Below, piece after piece: positions 40,860 through 49,348 of a DNA stretch of 62,164 bases. The position numbers were made by a program, and so were the translations under genes. Within the stretch, counting starts at the first letter, position 1, and the number at the start of each line of letters is the position of its first letter. The notes under the pieces were generated by a model. That model had not been told where the DNA came from and did no database searches. It worked only from the letters and a program-made list of their open reading frames with translations. The stretch is from Microbispora corallina (lineage in GTDB: Bacteria; Actinomycetota; Actinomycetes; Streptosporangiales; Streptosporangiaceae), in the NCBI RefSeq assembly GCF_016863035.1, contig NZ_BOOC01000038.1, positions 1 through 62,164 of the forward strand. The letters run 5' to 3'.

Positions 40860-42043
40860 CGCGCGCTCACGTTCTCGAGGACGACGGCCAGGCCCTGGCC
40901 GACCCCGATGCAGATGGCGGCGACCCCCCACCGCTCGCGCCGTTCGCGCAGCACGTGGGCGAGCGTGCCGAGGATGCGCCCGCCGGACGCGCCCAGCGGG
41001 TGACCGATCGCGATGGCGCCGCCCCGGGTGTTAACGATCTCCGGGTCGGCCTTCCAGGCGTCCAGGCACACCAGCGACTGGACCGCGAACGCCTCGTTCA
41101 GCTCCACGGCGCCGACCTCGTCCCAGCCGACGCCGGCCCGGCGCAGCGCCCGGTCGGCCGCCTCGACCGGCGCGTACCCGAACAGCTGCGGCTCCAGCGC
41201 CGAGGCCGCCCGGCCCGCGACGCGGGCGAGGGGATCGACGCCGAGCCGGCCCGCCGCGGCCTCCGAACCGAGCACGACCGCCGATGCGCCGTCGTTCAAC
41301 GGGGAGGCGTTGCCCGCCGTGATGGTGCCATCGGGACGGAAGGCCGGCTTCAGCCCGGCCAGCACGTCCGGCGTCGTCCCGGGCCGGATCCCCTCGTCCC
41401 GCGCCAGGTCGACGCCCTCCACCTGCACGACCAGGTCGTCGTAGAACCCGGCGTTCCACGCCGCGTCCGCCAGCACGTGCGACCGCGCGGCGAAGGCGTC
41501 CTGCCGCTCACGGGAGATGGAGAACCGCTCCGCCAGCTGCTCGTTGGCCTCGCCCAGGGATACCGTCCACTCCGCGGGCATGGCCGGGTTCACCAGCCGC
41601 CAGCCCAGGGTCGTGGACACCGCGGTCACGTCCCCCGCGGGGAAGGCCCGCGACGGCTTGGGCAGCACCCACGGAGCGCGCGTCATCGACTCCACGCCCC
41701 CGATCACGACCACGTCGGCGTCGCCGCTCTCGATCGTCCGCGACCCGATCATCGCCGCGTCCAGGCCCGAGCCGCACAGCCGGTTCACGGTCGTCGCCGG
41801 CACCGTCACCGGCAGCCCGGCCAGCAACACCGCCATCCGGCCCACGTTGCGGTTGTCCTCCCCCGCCCCGTTGGCGTTCCCCCACACCACGTCGCCGATC
41901 TCCGCCGGATCCAGCGCCGACACCTTGGCCACGACTCCCCGCAACGCCACGGCGGCCAGGTCGTCCGGGCGCACGCCCGCGAGCGCCCCGTTGAACCTCC
42001 CGAACGGCGTCCGCGCAGCCGCGTAGACGAAGGCCGACCCCAT
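40856..42043 (-). CDS. pcaF: 3-oxoadipyl-CoA thiolase
   Basis: 395 residues from the ATG at 42043. Thiolase signatures: the active-site Cys in VNRLCGSGLDAAMIG, NEAFAVQSL, the His in GGAIAIGHPLGASG, and the C-terminal CIGVGQGLAVVLEN, in which the usual CxGxG reads CIGVG. It cleaves 3-oxoadipyl-CoA to succinyl-CoA and acetyl-CoA, the last step of the pathway. It heads the pcaFIJ operon. A promoter-like TTGACC/TACGTT pair lies about 70 bases upstream. Confidence 0.92.
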   Translation of the reverse strand: MGSAFVYAAARTPFGRFNGALAGVRPDDLAAVALRGVVAKVSALDPAEIGDVVWGNANGAGEDNRNVGRMAVLLAGLPVTVPATTVNRLCGSGLDAAMIGSRTIESGDADVVVIGGVESMTRAPWVLPKPSRAFPAGDVTAVSTTLGWRLVNPAMPAEWTVSLGEANEQLAERFSISRERQDAFAARSHVLADAAWNAGFYDDLVVQVEGVDLARDEGIRPGTTPDVLAGLKPAFRPDGTITAGNASPLNDGASAVVLGSEAAAGRLGVDPLARVAGRAASALEPQLFGYAPVEAADRALRRAGVGWDEVGAVELNEAFAVQSLVCLDAWKADPEIVNTRGGAIAIGHPLGASGGRILGTLAHVLRERRERWGVAAICIGVGQGLAVVLENVSAR

Positions 42044-42113
42044 GACACCCCCTGTCGCGGCAGGTCCCCGCCGCCGTCTCGGCGTGCGGATCCCACGTGC
42101 GTTCCCGTGGAAA

Positions 42114-42142
42114 AACGTATGAAGCGACCATAGTCGGGTCAA
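42114..42142 (-). promoter_or_regulatory. Putative promoter of the pcaFIJ operon
   Basis: On the minus strand TTGACC (42142-42137) and TACGTT (42119-42114) are separated by exactly 17 bases. Just downstream lies a TTCC-ACG-GGAA inverted repeat resembling IclR-type half-sites, which could be a PcaR target. Confidence 0.5.
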
Positions 42143-42196
42143 TGCCCCGGGCCGCCGCCCGCCGGTTCATGCTCACGGTGTTGTGGTGGTGTGGGT

Positions 42197-42946
42197 CTAC
42201 ATGGTCGTCCCGCCTGAGACGTCGAGCCGGTGCCCGGTGACGTAGCGGCTGTCGTCGGAGGCCAGGAAGGCGACGGTGTCGGCCACGTCCTGCGGCGTGC
42301 CCAGCCGGCCGAGGGGCGTCTGTGACGACAGCCAGGCCAGGGCCTCGCCGACCAGGCGTCCGTTGTGCATGTCGGTGTCGATGACGCCGGGGGCCACGAG
42401 GTTGACCGTGATGCCGCGCGGCCCGAGCTGCTTGGCCAGGGCGACGGTCATGACGTCGAGTGCGGCCTTGGACATTGCGTAGTCGATCGCCCTGGGCATG
42501 GCCGCTCCGCGGGTCAGCATGGTGCCCACGGTGATGATCCGCCCGCCGTCGCGCAGTCGTGGCAGGGCTTGCTGGGTGATGAAGAACGGTGCGGTGGTGT
42601 TGACCGCGAACAGGCGCTCAAGGCCCTCCCGGGTGACGCCGTCGATCTCGCTCTGGCCGCCGAGGATGCCCGCGTTGTTGACCAGGACCTCCAGCCCGTC
42701 GGCGTGCGCGTCGAAGGCGGTCCACAGGGCTTCGGCGTCACCGGGGGCGCCGAGCTCGGCCTGGACGGCGAAGGCCCGCCCGCCGGACGCTTCGATGGTG
42801 GCGACGGTGTCCTTGGCGGCGGCATGGTTGCCGCCGTAGTGCACGGCGACCCGGGCGCCTTCGCGGGCCAGCCTGGTGGCGATCGCGCGGCCGATGCCCC
42901 GGCTCGCGCCGGTCACCAGCGCCGTCTTGCCGGTCAATGCCGTCAT
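42197..42946 (-). CDS. SDR-family oxidoreductase
   Basis: 249 residues from the ATG at 42946. The cofactor motif is ALVTGASRGIGRAIATRLA, followed by LVNNAGILGG, the catalytic Ser region IITVGTMLTRG and the Tyr/Lys motif YAMSK. The C-terminus DDSRYVTGHRLDVSGGTTM is classical. It is an NAD(P)H-dependent reductase of the 3-oxoacyl-reductase/glucose-dehydrogenase type. It lies directly behind the FMN reductase and MFS pump on the same strand, as part of a TetR-controlled cassette; the substrate is unknown. Confidence 0.87.
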   Translation of the reverse strand: MTALTGKTALVTGASRGIGRAIATRLAREGARVAVHYGGNHAAAKDTVATIEASGGRAFAVQAELGAPGDAEALWTAFDAHADGLEVLVNNAGILGGQSEIDGVTREGLERLFAVNTTAPFFITQQALPRLRDGGRIITVGTMLTRGAAMPRAIDYAMSKAALDVMTVALAKQLGPRGITVNLVAPGVIDTDMHNGRLVGEALAWLSSQTPLGRLGTPQDVADTVAFLASDDSRYVTGHRLDVSGGTTM

Positions 42947-42963
42947 GATCACGCCTTTCTGCT

Positions 42964-43551
42964 TCATGCGGTGTAGGGGGTGACGGTCTTGGCGTCGCGC
43001 AGGATGCGCGCCCACCAGCTCACTTGGTCCAGCAGTGTCTTGGCGGCCGTGGCCGGGCCGACCGGGTCCTTCGGCTGTCCGTTGCCGTCGAAGCACTCCC
43101 AGGCGCCGTGGAAGCTGACGGTGTCGCGGGTGGTGACGGCGTGCAGCTCGGCGAAGACGGCTCGCAGGTGCTCCACCGCGCGCAGGCCTCCGGAGATGCC
43201 GCCGTAGGAGACGAACGCCACTGGCTTGGCGTGGAACTGCTGGTTGTGCCAGTCGATGACGTTCTTCAGCCCGGCCGGGTAGCTGTGGTTGTACTCGGGG
43301 GTCACCACCACGAACGCGTCGGCGGCCGCGAGCCGCGGGGTCAGCCCCCCCAGAGCATCCAGCACCGGCGTAGGTGCGGACATCGACGGGGCCGCCCCGC
43401 CGATCGGCACGTCGGCCAGGTCGATCACGTCGACGTCGAGGTCCGGGCGGGCTGCGGCCTGACCGGCGAACCAGCTGGCCACAGTCGGGCCGAAGCGGCC
43501 GTCGCGGACGCTGCCCACAATGACGGCCAGCCTAAGCGGGTCAGTGGTCAC
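42964..43551 (-). CDS. NADPH-dependent FMN reductase (separately started product)
   Basis: 195 residues from the GTG at 43551, preceded by AAGGGAGAA at five-base spacing. Flavodoxin-like fold: LAVIVGSVRDGRFGPTVASW binds the FMN phosphate, and VVVTPEYNHSYPAGLKNVIDWH and FVSYGGISGGLRAVEHLR are the family hallmarks. Members supply reduced flavin or reduce quinones and azo compounds. The same reading frame continues upstream without a stop through the MFS gene, so the protein may also occur as the C-terminal domain of that transporter. Confidence 0.8.
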   Translation of the reverse strand: MTTDPLRLAVIVGSVRDGRFGPTVASWFAGQAAARPDLDVDVIDLADVPIGGAAPSMSAPTPVLDALGGLTPRLAAADAFVVVTPEYNHSYPAGLKNVIDWHNQQFHAKPVAFVSYGGISGGLRAVEHLRAVFAELHAVTTRDTVSFHGAWECFDGNGQPKDPVGPATAAKTLLDQVSWWARILRDAKTVTPYTA

Positions 43552-45129
43552 GGTGTTCTCCCTTCGTGATGGCGGCCTGTCGCGGGGCCGCCAGCAATGT
43601 GGTCTCGGTCTGGATCCGGTGAGCGGGGGCAGGTCGGCCGGGGTGCCGGGGGCGGGCTCGGCCGACGGGGCGCCGTCACGCAAGGGGACCTCGCGGATGA
43701 ACCAGGCCAGCACGAAGGCGAGGGCGCCCAGTGCGGTGGCGCCGAGGGCCATGGCGTGGATGCCGTCGGAGACGGCGAGGCGAACCGCCTCCCGCGCGGC
43801 GGGCGTGAGCCGCATGAGCGCCTCGGGCGTCAAGGAGATCCGGGTGGCGGTCTCCGCGCCCAGGCGGTCGATGAGGGTGTCCTGCAGCCGGGCGGCGTAC
43901 AGGGCGCCTAGGGCGGCCACGCCCAGTGAGGCGCCCATGGTGTGCCAGAGAGTCACCGAGCCGCTGGCCGCCCCAATGTCGCGCGGCTCCGCGCTGTTGA
44001 GGGTGATGATCGTGGTGGACTGCATCAGCAGGCCAACCCCAAGTCCGCCAATCAGGGTGAGACCGGAGGCGAGCGCAATGTTGATGCCAGGCCGCAGCAG
44101 GAGCAGCGCGAGCATGCCGGCCGCCACGGTGGCGCCGCCGAGGATCGGGTAGATCCGGTAGCGGCCGTTGCGGCTGATGAGCCGGCCGGTGCCGATCAGC
44201 ACGGCGACCATGCCCAGCATCGCGGGCAGGATCAGCAGGCCGCTGGCGATCGGCGAAGTGCCGTGGACCAGTTGCATGTACTGGGGCAGGAAGGTGGCCG
44301 CCACCACCATGCCGACGCCGCCGAGGAAGCGGATGACCTGGGCGAGGGTGAAGTTGCGGTCGGCGAACAGGCGCAGCGGGACGATCGGCTCGGCCGCGCG
44401 CCGTTCCACGAGCAGCAGGGTGGCCAGCGCCGCCAGCCCGATCAGAATCAAGGCGAGGATCGGAGTCGATCCCCAGGTGTACCGGGTGCCGCCCCAACTG
44501 GCGACCAGACCGAGCGCCCCCAGCGCCGCCGTCAGCAGCAGCGCCCCGAGGTAGTCGATCCGCGCCCTGATCCGGCGCCGCTCCAACCGTACGGCGCCGA
44601 TGAGCAGCAAGGCGGTCGCGCCGATGGGGAGGTTGACGTAGAACGCCCACCGCCAGCCCAGTCGCTCGGTGAACAGGCCGCCGAGCAACGGCCCGGCGAT
44701 GAAGGCGATCGGCATCATGACCCCGAACACCCCCATGAGCTTGCCGCTGTGCCGGGGTGGCACCAGCTCGCCGATCAGCGCCAGAGCCCCGGTCATCAGC
44801 CCGCCCGCGCCCAGTCCCTGCACCATCCGGAAGCCGACGAGCCAGATCATGTCCTGCGCGGCTCCCGACAGCCCGGAGCCCAGCAGGAAGACCACGATCG
44901 CGGCCATGTAGACCGGCTTGCGGCCGTGCAGGTCGCCGAGTTTCCCCCAGATCGGCGTCGAGGCGGCCATGCAGATCAGATACGCCGTCGCCATCCAGGA
45001 GAAGTACTCCAGCCCGCCGAGATCTTTCACTATCGCCGGCAATGCGGGCCCCAGCATCATGCCGTCCAACGGGGCTGTGATCATGCCCAGCATCACGCCG
45101 ATCACGCGCACACGAAGAGATCGATCCAC
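42964..45129 (-). CDS. EmrB/QacA-type MFS drug transporter whose frame runs on into an FMN reductase
   Basis: The frame starts at GTG 45129 (GGAGGA upstream) and has no stop before 42964, encoding up to 721 residues. Residues 1 to about 475 form a 14-helix DHA2 transporter (GMITAPLDGMMLGPALPAIV, WKLGDLHGRKPVY-like loop GKLGDLHGRKPVYMAAIVV, motif C MGVFGVMMPIAFIAGPLLGG). A Pro-rich stretch of about 50 residues then leads to the flavin reductase. A strong internal ribosome site suggests two proteins, but a fusion is possible. The divergent TetR gene and twin palindromes in the shared promoter indicate drug- or metabolite-inducible efflux. Confidence 0.8.
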   Translation of the reverse strand: MDRSLRVRVIGVMLGMITAPLDGMMLGPALPAIVKDLGGLEYFSWMATAYLICMAASTPIWGKLGDLHGRKPVYMAAIVVFLLGSGLSGAAQDMIWLVGFRMVQGLGAGGLMTGALALIGELVPPRHSGKLMGVFGVMMPIAFIAGPLLGGLFTERLGWRWAFYVNLPIGATALLLIGAVRLERRRIRARIDYLGALLLTAALGALGLVASWGGTRYTWGSTPILALILIGLAALATLLLVERRAAEPIVPLRLFADRNFTLAQVIRFLGGVGMVVAATFLPQYMQLVHGTSPIASGLLILPAMLGMVAVLIGTGRLISRNGRYRIYPILGGATVAAGMLALLLLRPGINIALASGLTLIGGLGVGLLMQSTTIITLNSAEPRDIGAASGSVTLWHTMGASLGVAALGALYAARLQDTLIDRLGAETATRISLTPEALMRLTPAAREAVRLAVSDGIHAMALGATALGALAFVLAWFIREVPLRDGAPSAEPAPGTPADLPPLTGSRPRPHCWRPRDRPPSRRENTVTTDPLRLAVIVGSVRDGRFGPTVASWFAGQAAARPDLDVDVIDLADVPIGGAAPSMSAPTPVLDALGGLTPRLAAADAFVVVTPEYNHSYPAGLKNVIDWHNQQFHAKPVAFVSYGGISGGLRAVEHLRAVFAELHAVTTRDTVSFHGAWECFDGNGQPKDPVGPATAAKTLLDQVSWWARILRDAKTVTPYTA

Positions 45130-45136
45130 CCGTCCT

Positions 45137-45165
45137 CCATTTCGCGTACTTCGTACGTGAAATGG
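45137..45165. promoter_or_regulatory. 29-bp near-perfect inverted repeat, TetR operator candidate
   Basis: CCATTTC (45137-45143) and GAAATGG (45159-45165) flank a CGTAC-TTC-GTACG core; 12 of 13 symmetric pairs match allowing one G-T. It lies between the divergent MFS and TetR genes, overlapping the region just upstream of the MFS ribosome site. Confidence 0.7.
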
Positions 45166-45171
45166 ACCATA

Positions 45172-45198
45172 ACCATTCAGGTACCATGTACGCAAATG
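45172..45198. promoter_or_regulatory. Second, related inverted repeat near the TetR start
   Basis: CCATT and AATGG again flank a GTAC-CAT-GTAC core (core at 45181-45191), seven bases beyond the first site. The shared outer and inner half-sites suggest two copies of one operator, allowing cooperative repressor binding. Confidence 0.55.
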
Positions 45199-45215
45199 GA
45201 AGGGAAGGGATGTGC

Positions 45216-45959
45216 ATGGCCGGCGAGGGAGCGACCAGCATCTGGATGCAGCCGGAAGGGCACGAGCGCTCCGGCCCGGGACGGCGCCCCGGCTTCAGCC
45301 GCCGGCAGATCACCAGAACGGCCGTCCGGATAGCCGACGCCGAAGGAGTGGAGGCCGCGACCATGCGGCGCATCGCGAGCGAGCTGGGCACCGGCGCCAT
45401 GTCGCTCTACCGCTACATACCTCGGCGCGACGACCTGTTCGACCTCATGATCGACCTGGCGATGAGCGGGATCGAGCTCCCCGACGGCCCGTCCGGTGAC
45501 TGGCGCGGCGACCTGACGCTGCTGGCCCGGCAGGTCCGCGCCGCCGGCCTACGCCATCCCTGGCTGATCGCGCTGCTCACCAGTCGGCCCACGCTAGGCC
45601 CCAACCTGCTGCGCGTGCACGAGTTCGCACTCGGCGCCTTCAAGGGGACCGAACTCCACATCGACGACGTAACCGGCTTCGTCGGCATGCTGAATGACTA
45701 CGTGCACAGCGCGATCCGCCGCGAGATCGGGTGGCTGGAGGAGGCCCGCCGCACCGGCCTGGACCCCGAGCGCTGGAAGCGGGACTACATGGGACCGTAC
45801 GTCCGCCAGGTCGTCGAATCCGGCGCCTTCCCCCTGTTCAACCGATCGGTTCTCGACTCCCGCACCGCCCACCTCGCCCCCGAGGAACGCTTCCGGCACG
45901 GACTCGATCGCATCCTCGATGCCATCGCCGCGCTCACCCCGTCGCTCTCTCCTCGTTGA
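45216..45959 (+). CDS. TetR-family transcriptional repressor
   Basis: 247 residues from ATG 45216, preceded by AAGGGAAGG; in-frame ATGs at 45162, 45186 and 45210 would place the start inside the operators. The HTH is RQITRTAVRIADAEGVEAAT and MRRIASELGTGAMSLYRYIP. The C-terminal domain ends RFRHGLDRILDAIAAL, the TetR_C_1 type. It is divergent from the MFS/FMN reductase/SDR cassette and most likely represses it until a drug or pathway compound binds. The N-terminus has an extra 30 residues before the HTH. Confidence 0.87.
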   Translation: MAGEGATSIWMQPEGHERSGPGRRPGFSRRQITRTAVRIADAEGVEAATMRRIASELGTGAMSLYRYIPRRDDLFDLMIDLAMSGIELPDGPSGDWRGDLTLLARQVRAAGLRHPWLIALLTSRPTLGPNLLRVHEFALGAFKGTELHIDDVTGFVGMLNDYVHSAIRREIGWLEEARRTGLDPERWKRDYMGPYVRQVVESGAFPLFNRSVLDSRTAHLAPEERFRHGLDRILDAIAALTPSLSPR

Positions 45960-46136
45960 GCAGGAAGGCAGCAACGCTCCTGCGAAGGAGCAGCGGGATG
46001 TGCACGAGCGGACCGAGACCATCGCGCGACCGCCCGGCGGCCGGCACCGCGGCCCGGCGGCCGACCTGTGGGTGGTGGCCGCGCGCGGGTACAGCCGGCC
46101 CGGCCGCCCGGGCAGGACGGTCCCCCGGCGGCGATC

Positions 46137-46916
46137 TCAGTGCGACGACCGGCGGTGACCGGTCACGGCGGCCTGGTAGTCGACGGCGATGCCTGCCGCG
46201 ACGGTCAGCAGCGGATCGATCAGGCGGGGCAGTTCGCGCACCCGCCACGAGGAGACCACGATCCCCACGGCCGCGACGGCCCGGTCCCCGGCCAGCACCG
46301 GCGCGGCCGCCGAGCACGACCCGAGCGTCATCTCCTCGTGCGTGGTGGCGTACCCCTGTGCGCGCACCTGAGCCAGCTCGCGGGCCAGCCGGCCGGGCTC
46401 GGTGATCGTGCGCGGGGTCGGCCGCTCCAGCGGCCGGGACAGGTAGGAGCGGACGAACCAGCCCGGCTCGAAGGCGAGCAGCGCCTTGCCGACGCCGGTC
46501 GGGTGCATGGGCAGACGGCCGCCGGTGCGCGACACGATGGGCACGGCGCGCTTGCCGTACACCTTGTCCACGTAGAGCACCTCGACCCCGTCGCGCACCG
46601 CCAGGTGGACGTTCTCGCCGGTGCCGCCGAGCAGCTCCTGCAGCCAGGGATGCGCCACCTCCTGCAGCGGGTCGGGCGCGAGCTGCCCGAGCTCCCAGAC
46701 TCGGCGGCCGATCTGGAAGCGCCCGTCCGCGCCGCGGCGCAGGGCGCGCCACTCCTCCAGCTCCCCGGCCAGCCGGTGGACGGTGCTCAGCGCCATGCCG
46801 GTCCGCTCGGCGATCTCCGTGAGCGTGAGCCGCGGGTGGCCGGCGTCGAACGCGCCGAGAATGGCCAGGGCCCGGGAGGTCACCGTACGTCCCGTCTCGC
46901 GCGCGCCACCCGGCAT
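46137..46916 (-). CDS. pcaR: IclR-family regulator of the pca genes
   Basis: 259 residues. An N-terminal winged helix (SRALAILGAFDAGHPRLTLTEIAERTGMALSTVHRLAGEL) precedes an effector domain (VLYVDKVYGKRAVPIVSRTG, LPMHPTGVGKALLAFEP, GYATTHEEMTLGSCSAAAPV). IclR proteins of the PcaR/PobR group control aromatic catabolism in actinomycetes. It is divergent from pobA-pcaHGBDC with an IclR-type inverted repeat in the gap, so it is the likely pathway regulator. The symbol is by context and could equally be pobR. Confidence 0.82.
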   Translation of the reverse strand: MPGGARETGRTVTSRALAILGAFDAGHPRLTLTEIAERTGMALSTVHRLAGELEEWRALRRGADGRFQIGRRVWELGQLAPDPLQEVAHPWLQELLGGTGENVHLAVRDGVEVLYVDKVYGKRAVPIVSRTGGRLPMHPTGVGKALLAFEPGWFVRSYLSRPLERPTPRTITEPGRLARELAQVRAQGYATTHEEMTLGSCSAAAPVLAGDRAVAAVGIVVSSWRVRELPRLIDPLLTVAAGIAVDYQAAVTGHRRSSH

Positions 46917-46947
46917 GGTGCCCCTCGCTCAGGAAACAATCCGCTGT

Positions 46948-46964
46948 CTTCCACTGGCTGGAAG
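46948..46964. promoter_or_regulatory. IclR-type operator between pcaR and pobA
   Basis: CTTCCA and TGGAAG flank CTGGC in the 91-base divergent gap. TTCCA/TGGAA half-sites are typical of IclR regulators of aromatic degradation. Confidence 0.65.
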
Positions 46965-47007
46965 CCAAGCCTACGCTCGCCGTGCCCCGCTCCCGATGCT
47001 CGTGGGC

Positions 47008-48198
47008 ATGCGAACACAGGTCGGGATCATCGGAGCCGGACCGGCCGGCCTGCTGCTCTCCCATCTGCTCCATCTGCGGGGCATCGAGTCCGTCGTGCTC
47101 GAACGCCGCAGCCGGGAGTACGTCGAGCGGCGGGTGCGCGCGGGAGTGCTCGAACAGGGCACGGTGGACACCCTCGCCGACGCCGGCGTGGGCGAGCGGC
47201 TCAAGCGGGAGGGGCTCGTCCACCGCGGGATCGAGCTGCGGTACGGCGGCGCGGGCCACCGCATCGCCTTCGAGCGGCTGGTGCCGGGCCGGGCCATCAC
47301 CGTGTACGGGCAGCAGGAGGTCGTCAAGGATCTGATCGCCGCCCGGCTGGCGGCCGGAGGCGACGTCCGCTTCGAGGTGGACGACGTGGCGGTGCACGAC
47401 CTGGCCGGCGACCGGCCGTACCTGACCTTCACCGACGCCGGTGGGACGGCCCGGCGGCTCGGCTGCGACGTGGTCGCGGGGTGCGACGGCTTCCACGGCG
47501 TCTCCCGGCCCTCGATCCCCGAGGGGGTGCTGACCGAGTACCACCGCGACTACCCGTTCGCCTGGCTCGGCATCCTCGCGAAAGTGCGGCCGTCGTCGGA
47601 AGAGCTGATCTACGCGCGGACCGAGCGCGGCTTCGCCCTGCACAGCATGCGCTCGCCGGAGATCAGCCGCTTCTACCTCCAGGTCGCCCCGGACGAACAG
47701 CTCTCCGCGTGGCCCGACGAGCGGATCTGGGCCGAGTTGCGGTCGCGGCTGGAGACCGTTCCCGGCTTCGCCCTCACGACCGGCGACATCGTCGAGAAGG
47801 GCATCACGCCGATGCGCGGCTACGTGGCCGAGCCCATGCAGTACGGCAGGCTGTTCCTGGCCGGGGACGCGGCGCACATCGTGCCGCCCACCGGCGCGAA
47901 GGGGCTCAACCTGGCCGTGGCCGACGTGCGGGTGCTGACCGAGGCGCTGGTCCCCTTCTTCGCCGACGGCTCGACCGGAGCGCTGGACGGCTACTCGGAG
48001 GCGTGCCTGCCGCGGGTCTGGCGGGCGCAGCACTTCTCGTGGTGGATGACCACGCTGCTGCACACGTTCGACTCCGACGACGCCTACGCCCGGCGGCTGC
48101 AGACCTCCCACCTCGACTACGTGACGTCGTCGGAGGCGGGCGGGACCACCCTGGCGGAGAACTACGTCGGCCTGCCCTACCGAGAGGAGACCTCGTGA
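47008..48198 (+). CDS. pobA: 4-hydroxybenzoate 3-monooxygenase
   Basis: 396 residues from ATG 47008 (an in-frame ATG at 46996 is possible). The FAD motif is VGIIGAGPAGLLLSHLLHLRG, followed by RAGVLEQGTVDTL, the DG motif GCDGFHGVSRPSIP, and the second FAD motif LFLAGDAAHIVPPTGAKGLNLAVADV, all as in Pseudomonas PobA (394 residues). It hydroxylates 4-hydroxybenzoate to protocatechuate with NAD(P)H and O2. It heads a six-gene operon in which each later gene overlaps its predecessor, by four bases in all cases but pcaB (11 bases). Confidence 0.93.
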   Translation: MRTQVGIIGAGPAGLLLSHLLHLRGIESVVLERRSREYVERRVRAGVLEQGTVDTLADAGVGERLKREGLVHRGIELRYGGAGHRIAFERLVPGRAITVYGQQEVVKDLIAARLAAGGDVRFEVDDVAVHDLAGDRPYLTFTDAGGTARRLGCDVVAGCDGFHGVSRPSIPEGVLTEYHRDYPFAWLGILAKVRPSSEELIYARTERGFALHSMRSPEISRFYLQVAPDEQLSAWPDERIWAELRSRLETVPGFALTTGDIVEKGITPMRGYVAEPMQYGRLFLAGDAAHIVPPTGAKGLNLAVADVRVLTEALVPFFADGSTGALDGYSEACLPRVWRAQHFSWWMTTLLHTFDSDDAYARRLQTSHLDYVTSSEAGGTTLAENYVGLPYREETS

Positions 48199-48860
48199 CG
48201 CACCCGCCCTATCTGCATCCGGACTACGCGAGCACGGTCCTGCGGGCGCCGTCCCATCCGCCGCTCGCGATGGACAAGGACCCGGAGGCGGCCGAGCTGA
48301 CCGGTCCCGTCTTCGGCCGCAGCGAGGTGGACCCGCTCGACGCCGACCTGACGTCGGGCGGCGCGGGCGAGCCGATCGGCGAGCGGATCGTCGTCACCGG
48401 GCGGATCCTCGACGCGTCCGGCCGGCCGGTGCCGGGTACGCTGGTGGAGATCTGGCAGGCCAACGCCGCCGGCCGCTACGCCCACGAGCGCGACCGGCAT
48501 CCCGCGCCGCTCGACCTCAACTTCACCGGCGCCGGCCGGTGCCTGACCGACGACGAGGGCCGCTACCGGTTCGTCACGGTCAAGCCGGGGGCCTATCCCT
48601 GGCGCAACCACCACAACGCCTGGCGGCCGGCGCACATCCACTTCTCGGTGTTCGGCACCGCGTTCACCCAGCGCCTGGTGACGCAGATGTACTTCCCCGG
48701 CGATCCGCTGTTCTCCTTCGACCCGATCCTTAAGTCGGTCCCCGGCGCCGCCCGCGCGCGGCTGGTCTCCGCCCTCGACCTGGCGGTGACCGAGCCCGAG
48801 TGGGCCCTCGGGTACCGGTGGGACGTCGTGCTCGGCCACACCCCGATGGAGGAGGCGTGA
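48195..48860 (+). CDS. pcaH: Protocatechuate 3,4-dioxygenase beta subunit
   Basis: 221 residues from GTG 48195 (GAGAGGAGA upstream). Intradiol dioxygenase core: IVVTGRILDASGRPVPGTLVEIWQANAAGRYAHE, YRFVTVKPGAYPWRNHHNAWRPAHIHFSVFG split over about residues 115-145, and LVTQMYFPGDPLF. The iron ligands fall in these Tyr and His motifs (Tyr in AYPW, the HIH pair). With PcaG it cleaves protocatechuate to 3-carboxy-cis,cis-muconate. Confidence 0.93.
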   Translation: MTHPPYLHPDYASTVLRAPSHPPLAMDKDPEAAELTGPVFGRSEVDPLDADLTSGGAGEPIGERIVVTGRILDASGRPVPGTLVEIWQANAAGRYAHERDRHPAPLDLNFTGAGRCLTDDEGRYRFVTVKPGAYPWRNHHNAWRPAHIHFSVFGTAFTQRLVTQMYFPGDPLFSFDPILKSVPGAARARLVSALDLAVTEPEWALGYRWDVVLGHTPMEEA

Positions 48861-49348
48861 CCACCCCTTCGCAGACCGTCGGCCCGTTCTTCGGGTTCGC
48901 CCTGCCGTACCCGGGCGACTGGGAACTCGTGCCCGAGGGGCATCCGGGGGCCGTCACGATCACCGGCCGGGTGCTGGACGGCGCCGGGGAGCCGGTGCCC
49001 GACGCCCTCCTCGAACTGTGGACGGGCGACCCCGGCGACCGGGGCGCGCTCGGCCGCGCCGGAGCGGGTGTGTCGGGCTTCGGCCGGTGCGGCACCGCGC
49101 CCGACGGCTCCTACCGGTTCCGCACGGCGCCCCCGGCCCGTGCGTACCTGGCGCTGCTGGTCTTCGCGCGGGGCCTGCTGAAGCCGGTGCGGACCCGCGT
49201 CTACCTCGCCGGCGTCCCCGGCCCCCCGCTCGACGCGCTGGACCCCGCCCGCCGGGCGACGTTGCTCGCGCGCCGCGAGGGGCAGGACGTCTACCGGTTC
49301 GACGTACGGCTGCAGGGCGAGGAGGAGACGGTCTTCCTTGAGTTCTGA
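48857..49348 (+). CDS. pcaG: Protocatechuate 3,4-dioxygenase alpha subunit
   Basis: 163 residues from GTG 48857, overlapping pcaH by four bases. TPSQTVGPFFGFALPYPG is the canonical alpha-subunit opening, followed by ITGRVLDGAGEPVPDALLEL. RAYLALLVFARGLLKPVRTR lacks the iron-ligand histidine pair, as expected of the non-catalytic subunit. It is about 40 residues shorter than many PcaG proteins, mostly in surface loops. Confidence 0.92.
   Translation: MTTPSQTVGPFFGFALPYPGDWELVPEGHPGAVTITGRVLDGAGEPVPDALLELWTGDPGDRGALGRAGAGVSGFGRCGTAPDGSYRFRTAPPARAYLALLVFARGLLKPVRTRVYLAGVPGPPLDALDPARRATLLARREGQDVYRFDVRLQGEEETVFLEF

Noticed and set aside
48195..49348. Possibility that pcaH/pcaG encode catechol 1,2-dioxygenase
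   Set aside because: Two distinct coupled subunits, the TVGPFFG alpha-subunit start and the neighbouring pcaB/pcaD/pcaC genes fit protocatechuate 3,4-dioxygenase.
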